DNA of 64,000 nucleotides from CAVXEH01 sp963805305 (GCA_963805305.1 CAWDTM010000005.1:36827-100826); one strand, 5' to 3'; counted from the first letter of the stretch, positions 36,049-45,775 are shown. Translations and numbers: made by a program. Notes: generated by a model not told the origin, from the sequence alone.

Positions 36049-37968
36049 TCAGTTCCCGCCCAGGAGGCTGAGCGTTCGCGGATTGAGGCGGTAGTCCTTC
36101 TTGACGTTGAAGTACTTCTGGAGGAAGTACTTCACCACCTCGGTCGACACGTTACCGGGCACCGTCGCGGAGTACGAGAAGGTCAGGACCTCGAGCGTTG
36201 CGTCCGTGCCCCCCGGGTGCGACGGGAGCCAGCCCACGAACCACGAGTGGAAGGGAAGCGACCCGTTCTGGAGCTTGTCGCCGAACTCGGCGGTGCCGGT
36301 CTTGCCGGAGAGGGCACCGGGGAGGGGCACGTCACGGATGTTGAAGGCGTGGCCGGTGGTGATCACGTCCCGCGCCCCCAGACGCATCACCTGCAGGTTC
36401 GAGGCGCTGGCCTTGAGCTGGCGGGCCACCTTCGGGGCGTACTCGGTGACCAGCTTGCCGCTGTCGTCGGTCTCGCCCTTCACGATCATGGGCACCATCA
36501 GCTTGCCTCCGTTGGCGAGCGCGGCATAGGCGTTCGCCAGCTGGAGCGGTGTCACCGCGATCACGTTCTGACCGATGCCGGCCTGGGCAAGCTCTCCGGT
36601 GAACACGTTCGGGCGGCCCTGGCTCTGAGCCCATTCCGTGCTCGCGATGATCCCGGACGCTTCGCCCGGCAGCCTGATCCCGGTGAGCGCCCCGAACCCG
36701 TAGTCGTTGGCCCATTTCGCGAGCCTGTCGATGCCCAGGTGGACCGCCATCTGGTAGAAGAACGTGTCCGAGCTCTTGGCATAGGCCTGCTGGACGGTCA
36801 GGCGACCGAATCCGGCGTGGTTCCAGTCATAGAGGCACTGGTTCGCCGGTGCACCGGGGATGTGGTAGCAGGCATAGGTGGGCCAGGTCCGGCTGGGTGT
36901 CGTCACGCCCTCCTGGAGAGCGGCGGTGCCGGTGACGAGCTTGAAGGTGGACCCCGGTGGATAGATATCCTCGATCGCATGGTTGCGCAGGGGCTGGTTG
37001 GGGTTCTTGAGGTAGCTCTGGAAGTCGGCAGTGCTGATTCCGGTCGCGAACTTGTTGTTGTCGTAGCCGGGCAGCGAGACCATTGCCAGGATCTCACCGG
37101 TCTGCGGGTTCATGACGATGGTGACGCCCTGCTTGACGCCGGCGGCCTTCATGCCCCAGGTCAGGGCGTCGGTCGCCATCCGCTGGAGCCGCGCGTCGAT
37201 GGTGAGCATCAGGTTCGTGCCGGGGATCGGCTGGGTCTCGCTTCCGACCACCTTCACGGGGCGCCCGGTCGCGTCCCGCTCGACCTGCTGAGAACCGTAC
37301 GTCCCGCGCAGCTCGGTCTCGAACGATGCCTCCACCCCGTCCTTGCCGATGCTGTCATCGGGCAGATAGCCCCGGTTCGGAAGGGCCTCCAGCTGCGACT
37401 GGGTGATGGGGCCGGTGTACCCCAGGATATGGGCGAGCAGCGGCCCATCGACCTGCCCCTTCTCGTCGAGGTACTCCCGCACGGCGTCCACGCCCACGAC
37501 GATTCCCGGCAGATCCGCCGCCCGCTCGGTCAGGAGCAGGGCGGCGTCACGGGTGATGCCGCGCGTGAGGGGCACCTGGTCGTAGGGAGACCCGTGGTAG
37601 GCGTCGAGCCGGAGGCGAAGGGTGTCGACCGGGGTGCCGGTCATGATCGCCACCTGCGAGAGGACGGCGGTGCGGGCGCCGTCGTCGCCGGGAAGGTCCG
37701 CCGGGACCGCGTCCACCGTCCACGAGGGGACGTTGACCGCCACCGGCCGGCCCTCCCGGTCAACGATGAGTCCCCGGGGTGCCTTGATTGGCTCATCGAC
37801 GATCCGTGAGGCCGCTGCACGATCGGCATACAGGGTCCCGTTGAGCACCTGCATCTGGAAGAGCCGCCCGCCCAGCAGGGTGAACAGCAGCGACGCGGTC
37901 ACGCCGAACGCGATGAATCGCCCACGCGAGCGCGGGAGGTCGTGCCGTCCCTCGTTCAGGTCCGCCAT
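36049..37968 (-). CDS. mrdA: penicillin-binding protein 2
   Basis: PBP2 is the transpeptidase of the elongation machinery. Its 639 residues have one N-terminal membrane helix (RFIAFGVTASLLFTLLGG) and a pedestal domain. The transpeptidase has active-site Ser in PPGSTFKLVTG, an SSD second motif (KSSDTFFYQMAVHLG) and KTG in GKTGTAEFG. It lies between mreD and rodA, with a 4-nt gap after mreD and a 3-nt gap before rodA. Confidence 0.96.
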   Translation of the reverse strand: MADLNEGRHDLPRSRGRFIAFGVTASLLFTLLGGRLFQMQVLNGTLYADRAAASRIVDEPIKAPRGLIVDREGRPVAVNVPSWTVDAVPADLPGDDGARTAVLSQVAIMTGTPVDTLRLRLDAYHGSPYDQVPLTRGITRDAALLLTERAADLPGIVVGVDAVREYLDEKGQVDGPLLAHILGYTGPITQSQLEALPNRGYLPDDSIGKDGVEASFETELRGTYGSQQVERDATGRPVKVVGSETQPIPGTNLMLTIDARLQRMATDALTWGMKAAGVKQGVTIVMNPQTGEILAMVSLPGYDNNKFATGISTADFQSYLKNPNQPLRNHAIEDIYPPGSTFKLVTGTAALQEGVTTPSRTWPTYACYHIPGAPANQCLYDWNHAGFGRLTVQQAYAKSSDTFFYQMAVHLGIDRLAKWANDYGFGALTGIRLPGEASGIIASTEWAQSQGRPNVFTGELAQAGIGQNVIAVTPLQLANAYAALANGGKLMVPMIVKGETDDSGKLVTEYAPKVARQLKASASNLQVMRLGARDVITTGHAFNIRDVPLPGALSGKTGTAEFGDKLQNGSLPFHSWFVGWLPSHPGGTDATLEVLTFSYSATVPGNVSTEVVKYFLQKYFNVKKDYRLNPRTLSLLGGN

Positions 37969-37972
37969 GGAC

Positions 37973-38554
37973 TCACCATGCGGTCTTCTCCTCGGGGCGG
38001 TATCGCAGCTGGAGGATGCGGGTCGGCACCAGGAGCAGCCCGGTCAACGCCGCGTTCAGCACCGCGGCCGGCACGATGAGCTCGAACGGAACGCCCACCG
38101 CCAGGGAACCGCCAACGGCGGCAAGAGCACCCAGGCTCACGAAATCGGCGACCATGCTGCCGGCCAGGGCAGCGCCAATCGGATAGACCCACACCAGGCG
38201 GCCGAGCACCACGGACCCCGCGCTCACCATGGCGACCACCGCCAGCATTGCGAGGGGGACCGATCCGAGTGGTTCCGGGATCAGGAGGTTGGCGACCGTG
38301 CCAGCCACGAACGCCCAGATGATGCCCTGGGAGAACCCGAAGGTGGCGGTGACCAGCACGACGGCGACCAGGACGATGTCGGGCTTGACGCCACCCAGCA
38401 CGAGCACGGGTGCGAGACCCGCGTGGACGATCCCGACCAGTATGGCGAGGAGAACGCTGGTGTACGTTGCGGAGGCCCCCTGGTTTCGGCTGACGGCGCT
38501 GCTTCCGGATCGGCGGTCGTCCGAGTATACCGATCGTGGCGGGCAGGCAGACAT
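37973..38554 (-). CDS. mreD: rod shape-determining protein MreD
   Basis: This small membrane protein of the elongasome has about five helices: SVLLAILVGIVHAGLAPVLV, the conserved GGVKPDIVLVAVVLV, FVAGTVANLLI and others. The only plausible start codon is the ATG at 38554, which gives 193 residues with an unusually long (about 30-residue) polar N-terminus, so the true start may be a non-ATG codon further in. mreB and mreC are not in the window; usually they precede mreD. Confidence 0.85.
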   Translation of the reverse strand: MSACPPRSVYSDDRRSGSSAVSRNQGASATYTSVLLAILVGIVHAGLAPVLVLGGVKPDIVLVAVVLVTATFGFSQGIIWAFVAGTVANLLIPEPLGSVPLAMLAVVAMVSAGSVVLGRLVWVYPIGAALAGSMVADFVSLGALAAVGGSLAVGVPFELIVPAAVLNAALTGLLLVPTRILQLRYRPEEKTAW

Positions 38555-38627
38555 CCCCAACGGGCGACGCTCGGGACCCCCCGGCACCGGGGCATCGATC
38601 CCGCGTTCGGGGCATTCCGAGGAGCGA

Positions 38628-38643
38628 TGTTTCACGGGAAACA
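38628..38643. promoter_or_regulatory. parS: parS centromere site
   Basis: TGTTTCACGGGAAACA differs by one base from the near-universal palindrome TGTTTCACGTGAAACA bound by ParB. It lies 89 bp upstream of parA. No other parS-like site was noticed in the window. Confidence 0.88.
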
Positions 38644-38691
38644 ATCGCTGCAATACGTGGCTGCAACGCCGCGAATAAGGGGCGAAATTGG

Positions 38692-38697
38692 TAGAAT
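38692..38697 (+). promoter_or_regulatory. predicted -10 for parAB
   Basis: TAGAAT, preceded by TTGG, lies 35 nt upstream of the parA GTG and matches the -10 of ssrA in this window. No good -35 is seen at 16-18 nt. Confidence 0.35.
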
Positions 38698-38731
38698 GGG
38701 GGGGCCCATCTGAACTCGTACCGGAGCGTAT

Positions 38732-39493
38732 GTGGCCAGGGTTACGGCCTGCACCAACCAGAAAGGCGGCGTCGGGAAGACCACGACCGTCGTGAACCTG
38801 GCGGCGTACCTGGCCCTCTCTGGAATCCCGACCCTTGTCGTCGACCTCGATCCGCAGGGAAATGCCACGAGTGGCCTCGGAATCGACCGACGAAGCCTGG
38901 CTCGGTCCATCTACGATGCGATCCTCGACCGGGTTCCGATTGGCGAGCTGACGGTTGGCACGTCGATCGAGGGCCTCGATCTCGTCCCATCGGCCCCCGC
39001 CCTCTCCGGCGCGGAGGTCGAGCTGGTCGGCATCGCGGCTCGTGAACGCAGGCTGGCTGCGAGCCTGGCGGACCTGAACGGCAGGTACGCGCGGATCCTC
39101 GTGGACTGCCCGCCTTCGCTCGGTCTGCTGACGGTGAACGCGCTCACCGCGGCGGACGGGGTCCTGATCCCGATACAGACGGAGTACTACGCCCTGGAGG
39201 GACTGAGCCAGCTGGTGACCACCATTCGCCTCGTCCGCGAGGCCCTGAATCCGCGACTGGAGATCGATGGCGTGCTCCTGACGATGTTCGACGCTCGCAC
39301 GAACCTGTCCGCCCAGGTGGCCAGGGAGGTGCGGCGCCACATGAACGGGACGGTCTTCGATACCGTCGTCCCGCGCTCGGTGCGCCTTTCGGAGGCACCC
39401 AGCCACGGGCTGCCCATCGCGCTCTACGATCCGTCCTCTCGCGGGGCGGTCGCCTATCGAGCCCTCGCCCAGGAGATCACCGCACGTGGCTAG
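38732..39493 (+). CDS. parA: chromosome partitioning ATPase ParA (Soj)
   Basis: ParA is a Walker-type ATPase that moves ParB-parS complexes over the nucleoid. The GTG start gives 253 residues: MARVTACTNQKGGVGKTTT with the deviant Walker A KGGVGKTT, then DLDPQGNATSGLGID, and Walker B in ILVDCPPSLGLLTVNAL. It has no N-terminal extension, so it is the chromosomal type. parB overlaps its end by 8 nt. Confidence 0.97.
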   Translation: MARVTACTNQKGGVGKTTTVVNLAAYLALSGIPTLVVDLDPQGNATSGLGIDRRSLARSIYDAILDRVPIGELTVGTSIEGLDLVPSAPALSGAEVELVGIAARERRLAASLADLNGRYARILVDCPPSLGLLTVNALTAADGVLIPIQTEYYALEGLSQLVTTIRLVREALNPRLEIDGVLLTMFDARTNLSAQVAREVRRHMNGTVFDTVVPRSVRLSEAPSHGLPIALYDPSSRGAVAYRALAQEITARG

Positions 39494-40394
39494 CCGATAC
39501 GGGCTGGGACGGGGGCTCGAGGCCCTCATCCCACGTGGAGCCGAGGGCGAGAGCGGCGTGCTGCAGCTCCCCGTGGATCGCGTCGGCCGCAACCCGCACC
39601 AGCCGCGCGACCGATTCGACGAGGAGCGCATGTCGGAGCTGGTCGCATCCGTCGTGGAGCACGGGGTGCTGCAGCCCATCATCGTCCGATCGGCTGCCGA
39701 CGGGTCCTACGAGCTCATCGCCGGCGAGCGACGCCTGCGGGCCGCCCGCCTGGCGGGTATGGCAACCGTGCCCGCGGTCGTTCGGGAAACCTCGAGCGAG
39801 CAGCTCCTCGAGCTTGCCCTGGTCGAGAACATCCAGCGCGCCGACCTGAACGCCATCGAGGAGGCCCAGGCCTACCGCGAGCTCATCGACCAGTTCGGCC
39901 TGACCCACGAGGAGGTTGCGCGTCGCATCGGGCGGAGCCGGGTGGCGGTCTCCAACGCCCTTCGCCTGCTCGACCTTGCACCGGAAACGCGGGCGGCCAT
40001 CGTCGAAGGGGCCATCAGCGAGGGGCACGGGCGCGCGCTGGCGGCGCTCACCATCCCCGAGCTGCAGCGGGCCGTGCTCAAGCTCGTCCTGGTCCGCAGG
40101 CTCTCCGTCCGCCAGACGGAGGAGCTCGTTCGCCGCAAGCGGACCCAGACAGCGGTCCACCACCGCGAGCCGCTCTCGTCGGACCTCCAGGACCTCGAAA
40201 CCCAGCTCCGCGGCCTCCTGGCCACAAAGGTCGGCATCACGCGCTCGCGCCGGGGCGGACGAGTCGTCATCGAGTTCTACTCGGACGAGGAGCTGGACCG
40301 TATCTACACGATCATCACCCGCGGCTCCGCGATGGGCATCCCCCCGACCGCCGCGCCCAACGAGCAGCACGACACGAGGAACCATCCGGCATGA
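39486..40394 (+). CDS. parB: chromosome partitioning protein ParB (Spo0J)
   Basis: ParB is a CTP-dependent clamp that loads at parS. It has 302 residues. The N-terminal CTPase motif is in LIAGERRLRAARLAG, and box II is ELALVENIQRADLNAIEEA. The helix-turn-helix is in LTHEEVARRIGRSRVAVSNAL. The C-terminal dimer domain is GRVVIEFYSDEELDRIYTII. The GTG at 39486 lies within parA and its end overlaps gyrB (ATGA). Confidence 0.96.
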   Translation: MASRYGLGRGLEALIPRGAEGESGVLQLPVDRVGRNPHQPRDRFDEERMSELVASVVEHGVLQPIIVRSAADGSYELIAGERRLRAARLAGMATVPAVVRETSSEQLLELALVENIQRADLNAIEEAQAYRELIDQFGLTHEEVARRIGRSRVAVSNALRLLDLAPETRAAIVEGAISEGHGRALAALTIPELQRAVLKLVLVRRLSVRQTEELVRRKRTQTAVHHREPLSSDLQDLETQLRGLLATKVGITRSRRGGRVVIEFYSDEELDRIYTIITRGSAMGIPPTAAPNEQHDTRNHPA

Positions 40395-42367
40395 CCGCGG
40401 AACCGTCTCGCAGGCCCCGGCGCGGCAAGGCCGCGGAGTACACGGCCGCCGACATCCAGGTCCTCGAGGGGCTCCAGGCCGTTCGCAAGCGCCCGGGGAT
40501 GTACATCGGCTCGACCGATGCACGCGGGCTCCATCAGCTCGTCTGGGAGGTTGTCGACAACTCGATCGACGAGGCGATGGCCAACGCTGCGACGCGGATC
40601 GACGTCACGATCCACCAGGACGGCCGGATGGAGGTCGTTGACGATGGTCGCGGGATTCCCGTCGACAGGCACGCCACCGGGAAGAGCGCCCTCGAGGTCA
40701 TCATGACCGTCCTTCACGCCGGCGGAAAGTTCGGCGGCGGAGGGTACAAGGTGTCCGGCGGTCTGCACGGAGTCGGCGTGAGCGTGGTCAACGCGCTTGC
40801 CGAGGAGATGCGCGTGGAGGTCCTCCGCGATGGGAAGCGCTGGACGCAGGAGTATCGGCGCGGAGCGCCGGTCGGCCAGGTGCGCGCCCAGGGCGGCATC
40901 CCCGAGGCGAACCGAGGCCTGGACGCGGACTGGAAACGCAAGAGCGGCACGCGCACCTACTTCAAGCCGGACCACGAGATCTTCGAGACCCTCGACTTCA
41001 GCTGGGAGATGATCTCGACGCGCCTGCGCGAATCGGCCTACCTGAACAAGGGCCTCTGGATTCGGCTCACGGACGAGCGGGCCGACCGCGAGAAGAACTT
41101 CTATTTCGAGGGCGGAGTGACCTCGTTCGTGCGTCACCTCAACCGACGGCGCGAGGTGCTCAACGCGCGCCCCATCCACGTCGAGCGCATCGTGGAGGGC
41201 ACCAGCGTCGAGGTCGCCCTGCAGTACAACGACGGCTTCGCGGAGAACGTGCTGCCCTTCGCCAACAACATCCACACGGTCGACGGCGGCACCCACGTCA
41301 CCGGCTTCCGCGCAGCCCTGACCAGCTCGCTCAACGACTGGGCGCGCAAATCAGGGACCCTCTCCGATCGCGACACGAACCTGTCGGGCGACGACGTCCG
41401 GGAGGGCCTCACCGCGGTGATCAGCGTCAAGCTCACCGACCCGCAGTTCGAGGGTCAGACCAAGGCCAAGCTCGGGAACGCGGACGTCAAGGGGATCGTG
41501 CAGACCGTCGTCGCCGACGGGATCGTGCAGCACCTCGAGGAGAATCCGGCCGACGGACGCCGCATCATCGAGAAGTCACTGACGGCGGCACGGGCCAGAG
41601 AGGCGGCGCGGAAGGCCCGCGACCTCGTCATCCGCAAGGGTGCCCTCGACGGGATGGCGCTGCCCGGCAAGCTCGCGGACTGCCAGGAGCGCGACCCCGC
41701 CCGCAGCGAGCTGTACATCGTCGAGGGCGACTCCGCCGGCGGCTCGGCCAAGCAGGGACGCGATCGACGCTTCCAGGCCGTGCTCCCGCTGCGCGGCAAG
41801 CTGCTGAACGTCGAGAAGGCGCGGCTCGACCGCGTGCTCTCGAGCGAGAACGTGCGGCCGCTCATCATCGCGCTGGGTGCCGGCATCGGCGATCAGTTCG
41901 ACATCGCGAAGCTTCGGTACCACCGGATCTGCCTCCTCAGCGACGCCGATGTCGACGGTGCCCATATCACCACGCTGCTCCTCACCTTCTTCTACCGGCA
42001 CATGCCGGAGGTCATCGACAACGGCTACCTGTACCTCTGCCAGCCACCGCTGTACCGGGTCAGCACCGGCAAGGTCACGCGGTACGCCAAGGACGAGAAG
42101 GAGCGGGAGGCGGCGGTCAAGGAGCTATCACGGGCGGGCAAGACCAAGAACATCACGGTCCAGCGCTTCAAGGGGCTCGGCGAGATGAACCCCGAGCAGC
42201 TCTGGGAGACGACCATGAACCCGGACACACGGACGCTCCTGAAGGTGGAGGTCTCGGACGCCGGCGAGGCGGACGAGGTCTTCAGCACCCTCATGGGCGA
42301 GCGCGTCGAGCCGCGGCGGGACTTCATCCGCGGCGAGGCACGCAAGGTCCGCAACCTGGACATCTGA
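40391..42367 (+). CDS. gyrB: DNA gyrase subunit B
   Basis: GyrB is the ATPase half of gyrase, which supercoils DNA with GyrA. Its 658 residues form a GHKL ATPase: WEVVDNSIDEAMAN, DDGRGIPVDRH and GGGGYKVSGGLHGVGVSVVN. The TOPRIM motifs are ELYIVEGDSAGGSAKQGRD and CLLSDADVDGAHITTLLLTF. The start overlaps the parB stop as ATGA, which is unusual coupling of partitioning and gyrase genes. Confidence 0.98.
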   Translation: MTAEPSRRPRRGKAAEYTAADIQVLEGLQAVRKRPGMYIGSTDARGLHQLVWEVVDNSIDEAMANAATRIDVTIHQDGRMEVVDDGRGIPVDRHATGKSALEVIMTVLHAGGKFGGGGYKVSGGLHGVGVSVVNALAEEMRVEVLRDGKRWTQEYRRGAPVGQVRAQGGIPEANRGLDADWKRKSGTRTYFKPDHEIFETLDFSWEMISTRLRESAYLNKGLWIRLTDERADREKNFYFEGGVTSFVRHLNRRREVLNARPIHVERIVEGTSVEVALQYNDGFAENVLPFANNIHTVDGGTHVTGFRAALTSSLNDWARKSGTLSDRDTNLSGDDVREGLTAVISVKLTDPQFEGQTKAKLGNADVKGIVQTVVADGIVQHLEENPADGRRIIEKSLTAARAREAARKARDLVIRKGALDGMALPGKLADCQERDPARSELYIVEGDSAGGSAKQGRDRRFQAVLPLRGKLLNVEKARLDRVLSSENVRPLIIALGAGIGDQFDIAKLRYHRICLLSDADVDGAHITTLLLTFFYRHMPEVIDNGYLYLCQPPLYRVSTGKVTRYAKDEKEREAAVKELSRAGKTKNITVQRFKGLGEMNPEQLWETTMNPDTRTLLKVEVSDAGEADEVFSTLMGERVEPRRDFIRGEARKVRNLDI

Positions 42368-42390
42368 ATCGGGAGCCAGAGGCGAACGCC

Positions 42391-42642
42391 ATGCCATCAC
42401 GCCACATCGCCGACATCCGACAGGTTCCGAGCAAGACGGGCCGCACCCTCGACGAGTGGTGCGAGCTGCTCGAGGCCAACGGCGTCGGCGACCGCCGCGA
42501 GGCGGTGAACTTCCTTCGCGACGGCTACGCCGTCAGCCACGCCTTTGCCCTTGCCATCGCCGATGCCTGCCTCCGTCGCAGCAGGGACGACGACGGCTTC
42601 GGCGGCTGGTCGGACGACGAGGAGGAGGAGAGTCCCTGGTGA
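42391..42642 (+). CDS. small DUF4287-like protein
   Basis: The 83-residue acidic protein has SKTGRTLDEWCELLEANGVG and NFLRDGYAVSHAFALAIADA, resembling the DUF4287 fold (Gly-W-x-x-hydrophobic, then a helix with HG-x-A-x-A-like spacing). It ends in a Glu-rich tail. It sits between gyrB (23-nt gap) and a hotdog thioesterase gene whose GTG overlaps its stop. The function is unknown. Confidence 0.65.
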   Translation: MPSRHIADIRQVPSKTGRTLDEWCELLEANGVGDRREAVNFLRDGYAVSHAFALAIADACLRRSRDDDGFGGWSDDEEEESPW

Positions 42643-43184
42643 GCGCAGCCCGGGACCGGGACGCCGGCCGCGACAGCGTGGGCACCAGCCGCGAGATCCG
42701 CGGCCGGGACGGTCGGCGCTACGCGTTCGCGGACCACAACTGCTTCGCCTGCGGCGGCACGAACCCGATCGGCATGCGGCTGGAGATCGAGCTGGGGGAG
42801 GGAACCGCGCGCACCGAGTGGGTGGGCCACCCCGACTTCGTCGGCTGGGAGGACAAGATCCACGGCGGCATCCTGGCGACCCTCCTCGACGAGGTGATGG
42901 CCTGGGCGCCGTCGAGCTACGACTCGTGGGCCGTGACGGCGGAGATGCGCCTCCGATTCCGATCGCCGGCGAACCCCGGAGAGCGCCTCGTCGCGGAGGC
43001 CCGGGTGGTGAGCCGGCGCCGACGGATCTACGAGGTGCACGGCGAGGTGCACGGCGAGGACGGCCGCCTGGTGGCGGAGGCCGACGGCCGCTTCCTCGGC
43101 GCGAGCCCCACCGAGAAGCAGACGCTGAAGCAGCGCTACGGCATGCCATCCGAGCTCCCGGCGGCGGGGGCATTGCGCGAGTAG
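42639..43184 (+). CDS. PaaI-like hotdog-fold thioesterase
   Basis: The GTG at 42639, preceded by GGAGGAGGAG, gives 181 residues and overlaps the previous stop (GTGA). The hotdog core is recognised from HGGILATLLDEVMAWAPSS, with the catalytic-type Asp/Glu on the central helix, then VTAEMRLRFRSPANPGERL. An N-terminal CFACGGTNPIGM segment, with two Cys, is common in this subgroup. Acyl-CoA hydrolysis is expected, but the substrate is unknown. Confidence 0.85.
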   Translation: MSAARDRDAGRDSVGTSREIRGRDGRRYAFADHNCFACGGTNPIGMRLEIELGEGTARTEWVGHPDFVGWEDKIHGGILATLLDEVMAWAPSSYDSWAVTAEMRLRFRSPANPGERLVAEARVVSRRRRIYEVHGEVHGEDGRLVAEADGRFLGASPTEKQTLKQRYGMPSELPAAGALRE

Positions 43185-43243
43185 GCGCCCGGTGGTGGAA
43201 CACGACAGACGCGACAGCATGATCACGAGGTAGCAGAAGACCC

Positions 43244-45775
43244 ATGGCGATGGACCAGTCCGGCTTCATCCGGCCGGTGGCGATCGAGGACGAGATGCGC
43301 TCGGCGTACATCGACTACGCCATGAGCGTGATCGTGGCCCGCGCCCTGCCCGACGTGCGCGACGGGCTCAAGCCGGTCCATCGGCGGATCCTCTACACCA
43401 TGCACGAGATGGGGCTGCGCTCCACCTCGTCGTACCGCAAGTGCGCCGGCGTCGTGGGCGAGGCGCTGGCCAAGTACCACCCGCATGGAGACATCGCCCT
43501 CTACGACGCCCTGGTCCGCCTGGCCCAGGACTTCAGCCTCCGCTACCCCCTCGTGGACGGGCAGGGCAACTTCGGCTCGATCGATGGAGACCCGGCGGCC
43601 GCCTACCGCTACACCGAAGCGCGCATGGCGCAGATCGCCGACGAGATGCTCGCCGACATCGAGAAGGAGACCGTCGACTTCGCCGACAATTTCGACGGGC
43701 GGCTCCGGGAGCCACTCATCCTCCCGGCACGCCTGCCGAACCTGCTCGTCAACGGATCGAGCGGCATCGCGGTTGGGATGGCGACCAACATCCCGCCGCA
43801 CAACCTCAACGAGATCTGCGACGCCGCCGCAAGCCTCATCGACAACCCGGAGATGACCGTCGACGACCTGTGCCAGATCGTCACCGGCCCGGACTTCCCG
43901 ACCGGGGGCACCATCTTCCGGTACGAGGACGTCCGCAACGCGGTCACCGGCGAGCGCGAGCGCCAGGACGCCATCCGCCACATGTACGCCACCGGGCGCG
44001 GGCGCGTGATCATGCGGGGCCAGGTCGCGTTCGAGGAGATCCGGCCCGGGCGCATGGCCATCGTCGTCACGGAGCTTCCCTACCAGGTCAACAAGACCAC
44101 GCTCATCGAGAAGATGGCGGAGATGGTCAGCGGCAAGAAGATCACGGACGTCAGCGACATTCGCGACGAAAGCGACAGAAACGGCATGCGCATCGTCGTC
44201 GAGATCAAGCGCGACGGCAGCCCGCACACCGTGATGCAGCAGCTCTTCAAGCACACGGCGCTGCAGACCAGCTTCAGCGCGAACATGCTCGCCCTCGTCG
44301 ACGGCCAGCCGATGACGCTGGGCCTCAAGCGAATGCTCGAGCATTACCTCAACTACCGCCGCGAGGTGATCCGACGGCGGACGGAGTTCGACCTTGCCCG
44401 GGCGCAGGAGCGGGCCCACATCCTCGAAGGGCTCAAGATCGCACTCGACAACCTCGACGAGGTGATTGCCACCATCCGCGCCGCGGCGGACGTGGAGGCG
44501 GCCCGCACCGCCCTCATGAGCCGCTTCGGCCTCTCGGAGGCGCAGGCCAACGCGATCCTGGAGATGCAGCTGCGACGCCTCGCGGCCCTCGAGCGCAAGA
44601 AGATCGAGGACGAGTACGAGTCCGTCATCCGGCTGATCGCCGAGCTGGAGGATCTGCTCGGAAACCCGCGCAAGATGCTCACCGTCATCAAGGACGAGCT
44701 CGCCGAACTCAAGCGCAAGTACGGGGACGAGCGCAAGACCCGCATCAAGGCCGATGCGAACCGCGAGCTCACCGAGGAGGACCTGATCGCCGCAGAGGAC
44801 GTGGTGGTCACCCTCAGCCAGCGGGGCTATATCAAGCGCCAGCAGATCGGCACCTTCCGCAGCCAGCGGCGGGGGGGTCGAGGCAAGCTCGCGATGCTGA
44901 CTCGCGAGGAGGACGCCGTTCGCCACCTGCTGGTGGCGAACACCCACGACAACATCCTCTTCTTCACGAACCGCGGGCGCGTGTTCATCACCAAGGTCCA
45001 CACCCTCCCCGAGGCGACGCGACAGGCCAAGGGCCTGCCGATCATCAACCTCCCGGGCGTCCAGGTGGAATCCGGCGAATACGTCAGCTCCATCATCAGC
45101 CTGCCGCGCTTCGAGCCGCAGCACTACCTGCTCATGGCCACCAGCCGGGGGATGGTGAAGAAGACCTCCCTGGCCGAGTACGCCAAGATCCGCGCCAACG
45201 GGCTCATCGCCATCAACCTGATCGACGGCGACGAGCTGCGCTGGGTGGGCATCACCGATGGGCAGAGCGACATCATCCTGGCCACGCGCAAGGGTCAGGC
45301 GGCCCGATTCCACGAGGTCGAGGTGCGCGCCATGGGCCGCGACACCCGCGGCGTGACCGGCATCCGGCTGCGCGACGGCGACGAGGTGATCGGCATGGAG
45401 GTCGTGGATCCGGGGCAGGAGCTGCTCGTCGTGACCGAGCAGGGCTATGGCAAGCGCACGCCGTTCATGGACTTCCCCGTGAAGCATCGGGCCACCGGTG
45501 GCGTCATCGCCAACTCGCTCAATCGCGACACCGGCGACGTGGCGGCGATCCGCATGGTTGGCCGCGAGGATGAGGAGATGATGCTCATCACCGAGGAGGG
45601 CACCATCCTGCGCACGATCGTCGCCAGCGTGAACCGCTACCGCCGCGCGAGCCGCGGGGTCACGGTCATGAAGCCGGGGCCCGGGGATCGGATCGTGTCG
45701 ATCGCGGTCTTCGTCGACAATCGGCCTCCCGAGGGCGAGCCGGAGGAGGGCGCGGAGGCAGAGCCGGCGTCCTGA
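43244..45775 (+). CDS. gyrA: DNA gyrase subunit A
   Basis: GyrA is the breakage-reunion subunit. It has 843 residues. The catalytic Tyr123 is in AAAYRYTEARM. The quinolone pocket reads KYHPHGDIALYDALV, so residue 84 (E. coli Ser83) is Ile, while Asp88 (E. coli Asp87) is kept. The GyrA box QRRGGRGK is near residue 545, which separates it from topoisomerase IV. The C-terminal beta-pinwheel is complete, followed by an acidic tail (EGEPEEGAEAEP). It is 59 nt downstream of the thioesterase gene. Confidence 0.98.
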   Translation: MAMDQSGFIRPVAIEDEMRSAYIDYAMSVIVARALPDVRDGLKPVHRRILYTMHEMGLRSTSSYRKCAGVVGEALAKYHPHGDIALYDALVRLAQDFSLRYPLVDGQGNFGSIDGDPAAAYRYTEARMAQIADEMLADIEKETVDFADNFDGRLREPLILPARLPNLLVNGSSGIAVGMATNIPPHNLNEICDAAASLIDNPEMTVDDLCQIVTGPDFPTGGTIFRYEDVRNAVTGERERQDAIRHMYATGRGRVIMRGQVAFEEIRPGRMAIVVTELPYQVNKTTLIEKMAEMVSGKKITDVSDIRDESDRNGMRIVVEIKRDGSPHTVMQQLFKHTALQTSFSANMLALVDGQPMTLGLKRMLEHYLNYRREVIRRRTEFDLARAQERAHILEGLKIALDNLDEVIATIRAAADVEAARTALMSRFGLSEAQANAILEMQLRRLAALERKKIEDEYESVIRLIAELEDLLGNPRKMLTVIKDELAELKRKYGDERKTRIKADANRELTEEDLIAAEDVVVTLSQRGYIKRQQIGTFRSQRRGGRGKLAMLTREEDAVRHLLVANTHDNILFFTNRGRVFITKVHTLPEATRQAKGLPIINLPGVQVESGEYVSSIISLPRFEPQHYLLMATSRGMVKKTSLAEYAKIRANGLIAINLIDGDELRWVGITDGQSDIILATRKGQAARFHEVEVRAMGRDTRGVTGIRLRDGDEVIGMEVVDPGQELLVVTEQGYGKRTPFMDFPVKHRATGGVIANSLNRDTGDVAAIRMVGREDEEMMLITEEGTILRTIVASVNRYRRASRGVTVMKPGPGDRIVSIAVFVDNRPPEGEPEEGAEAEPAS

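Noticed and set aside
38524..38529. TATACT as an mreD promoter
   Set aside because: It lies inside the only plausible mreD reading frame, and no start codon follows within a usable distance.
43223..45487. 754-codon frame antisense to gyrA
   Set aside because: It is a shadow of gyrA codon bias, with no motif or start signal.
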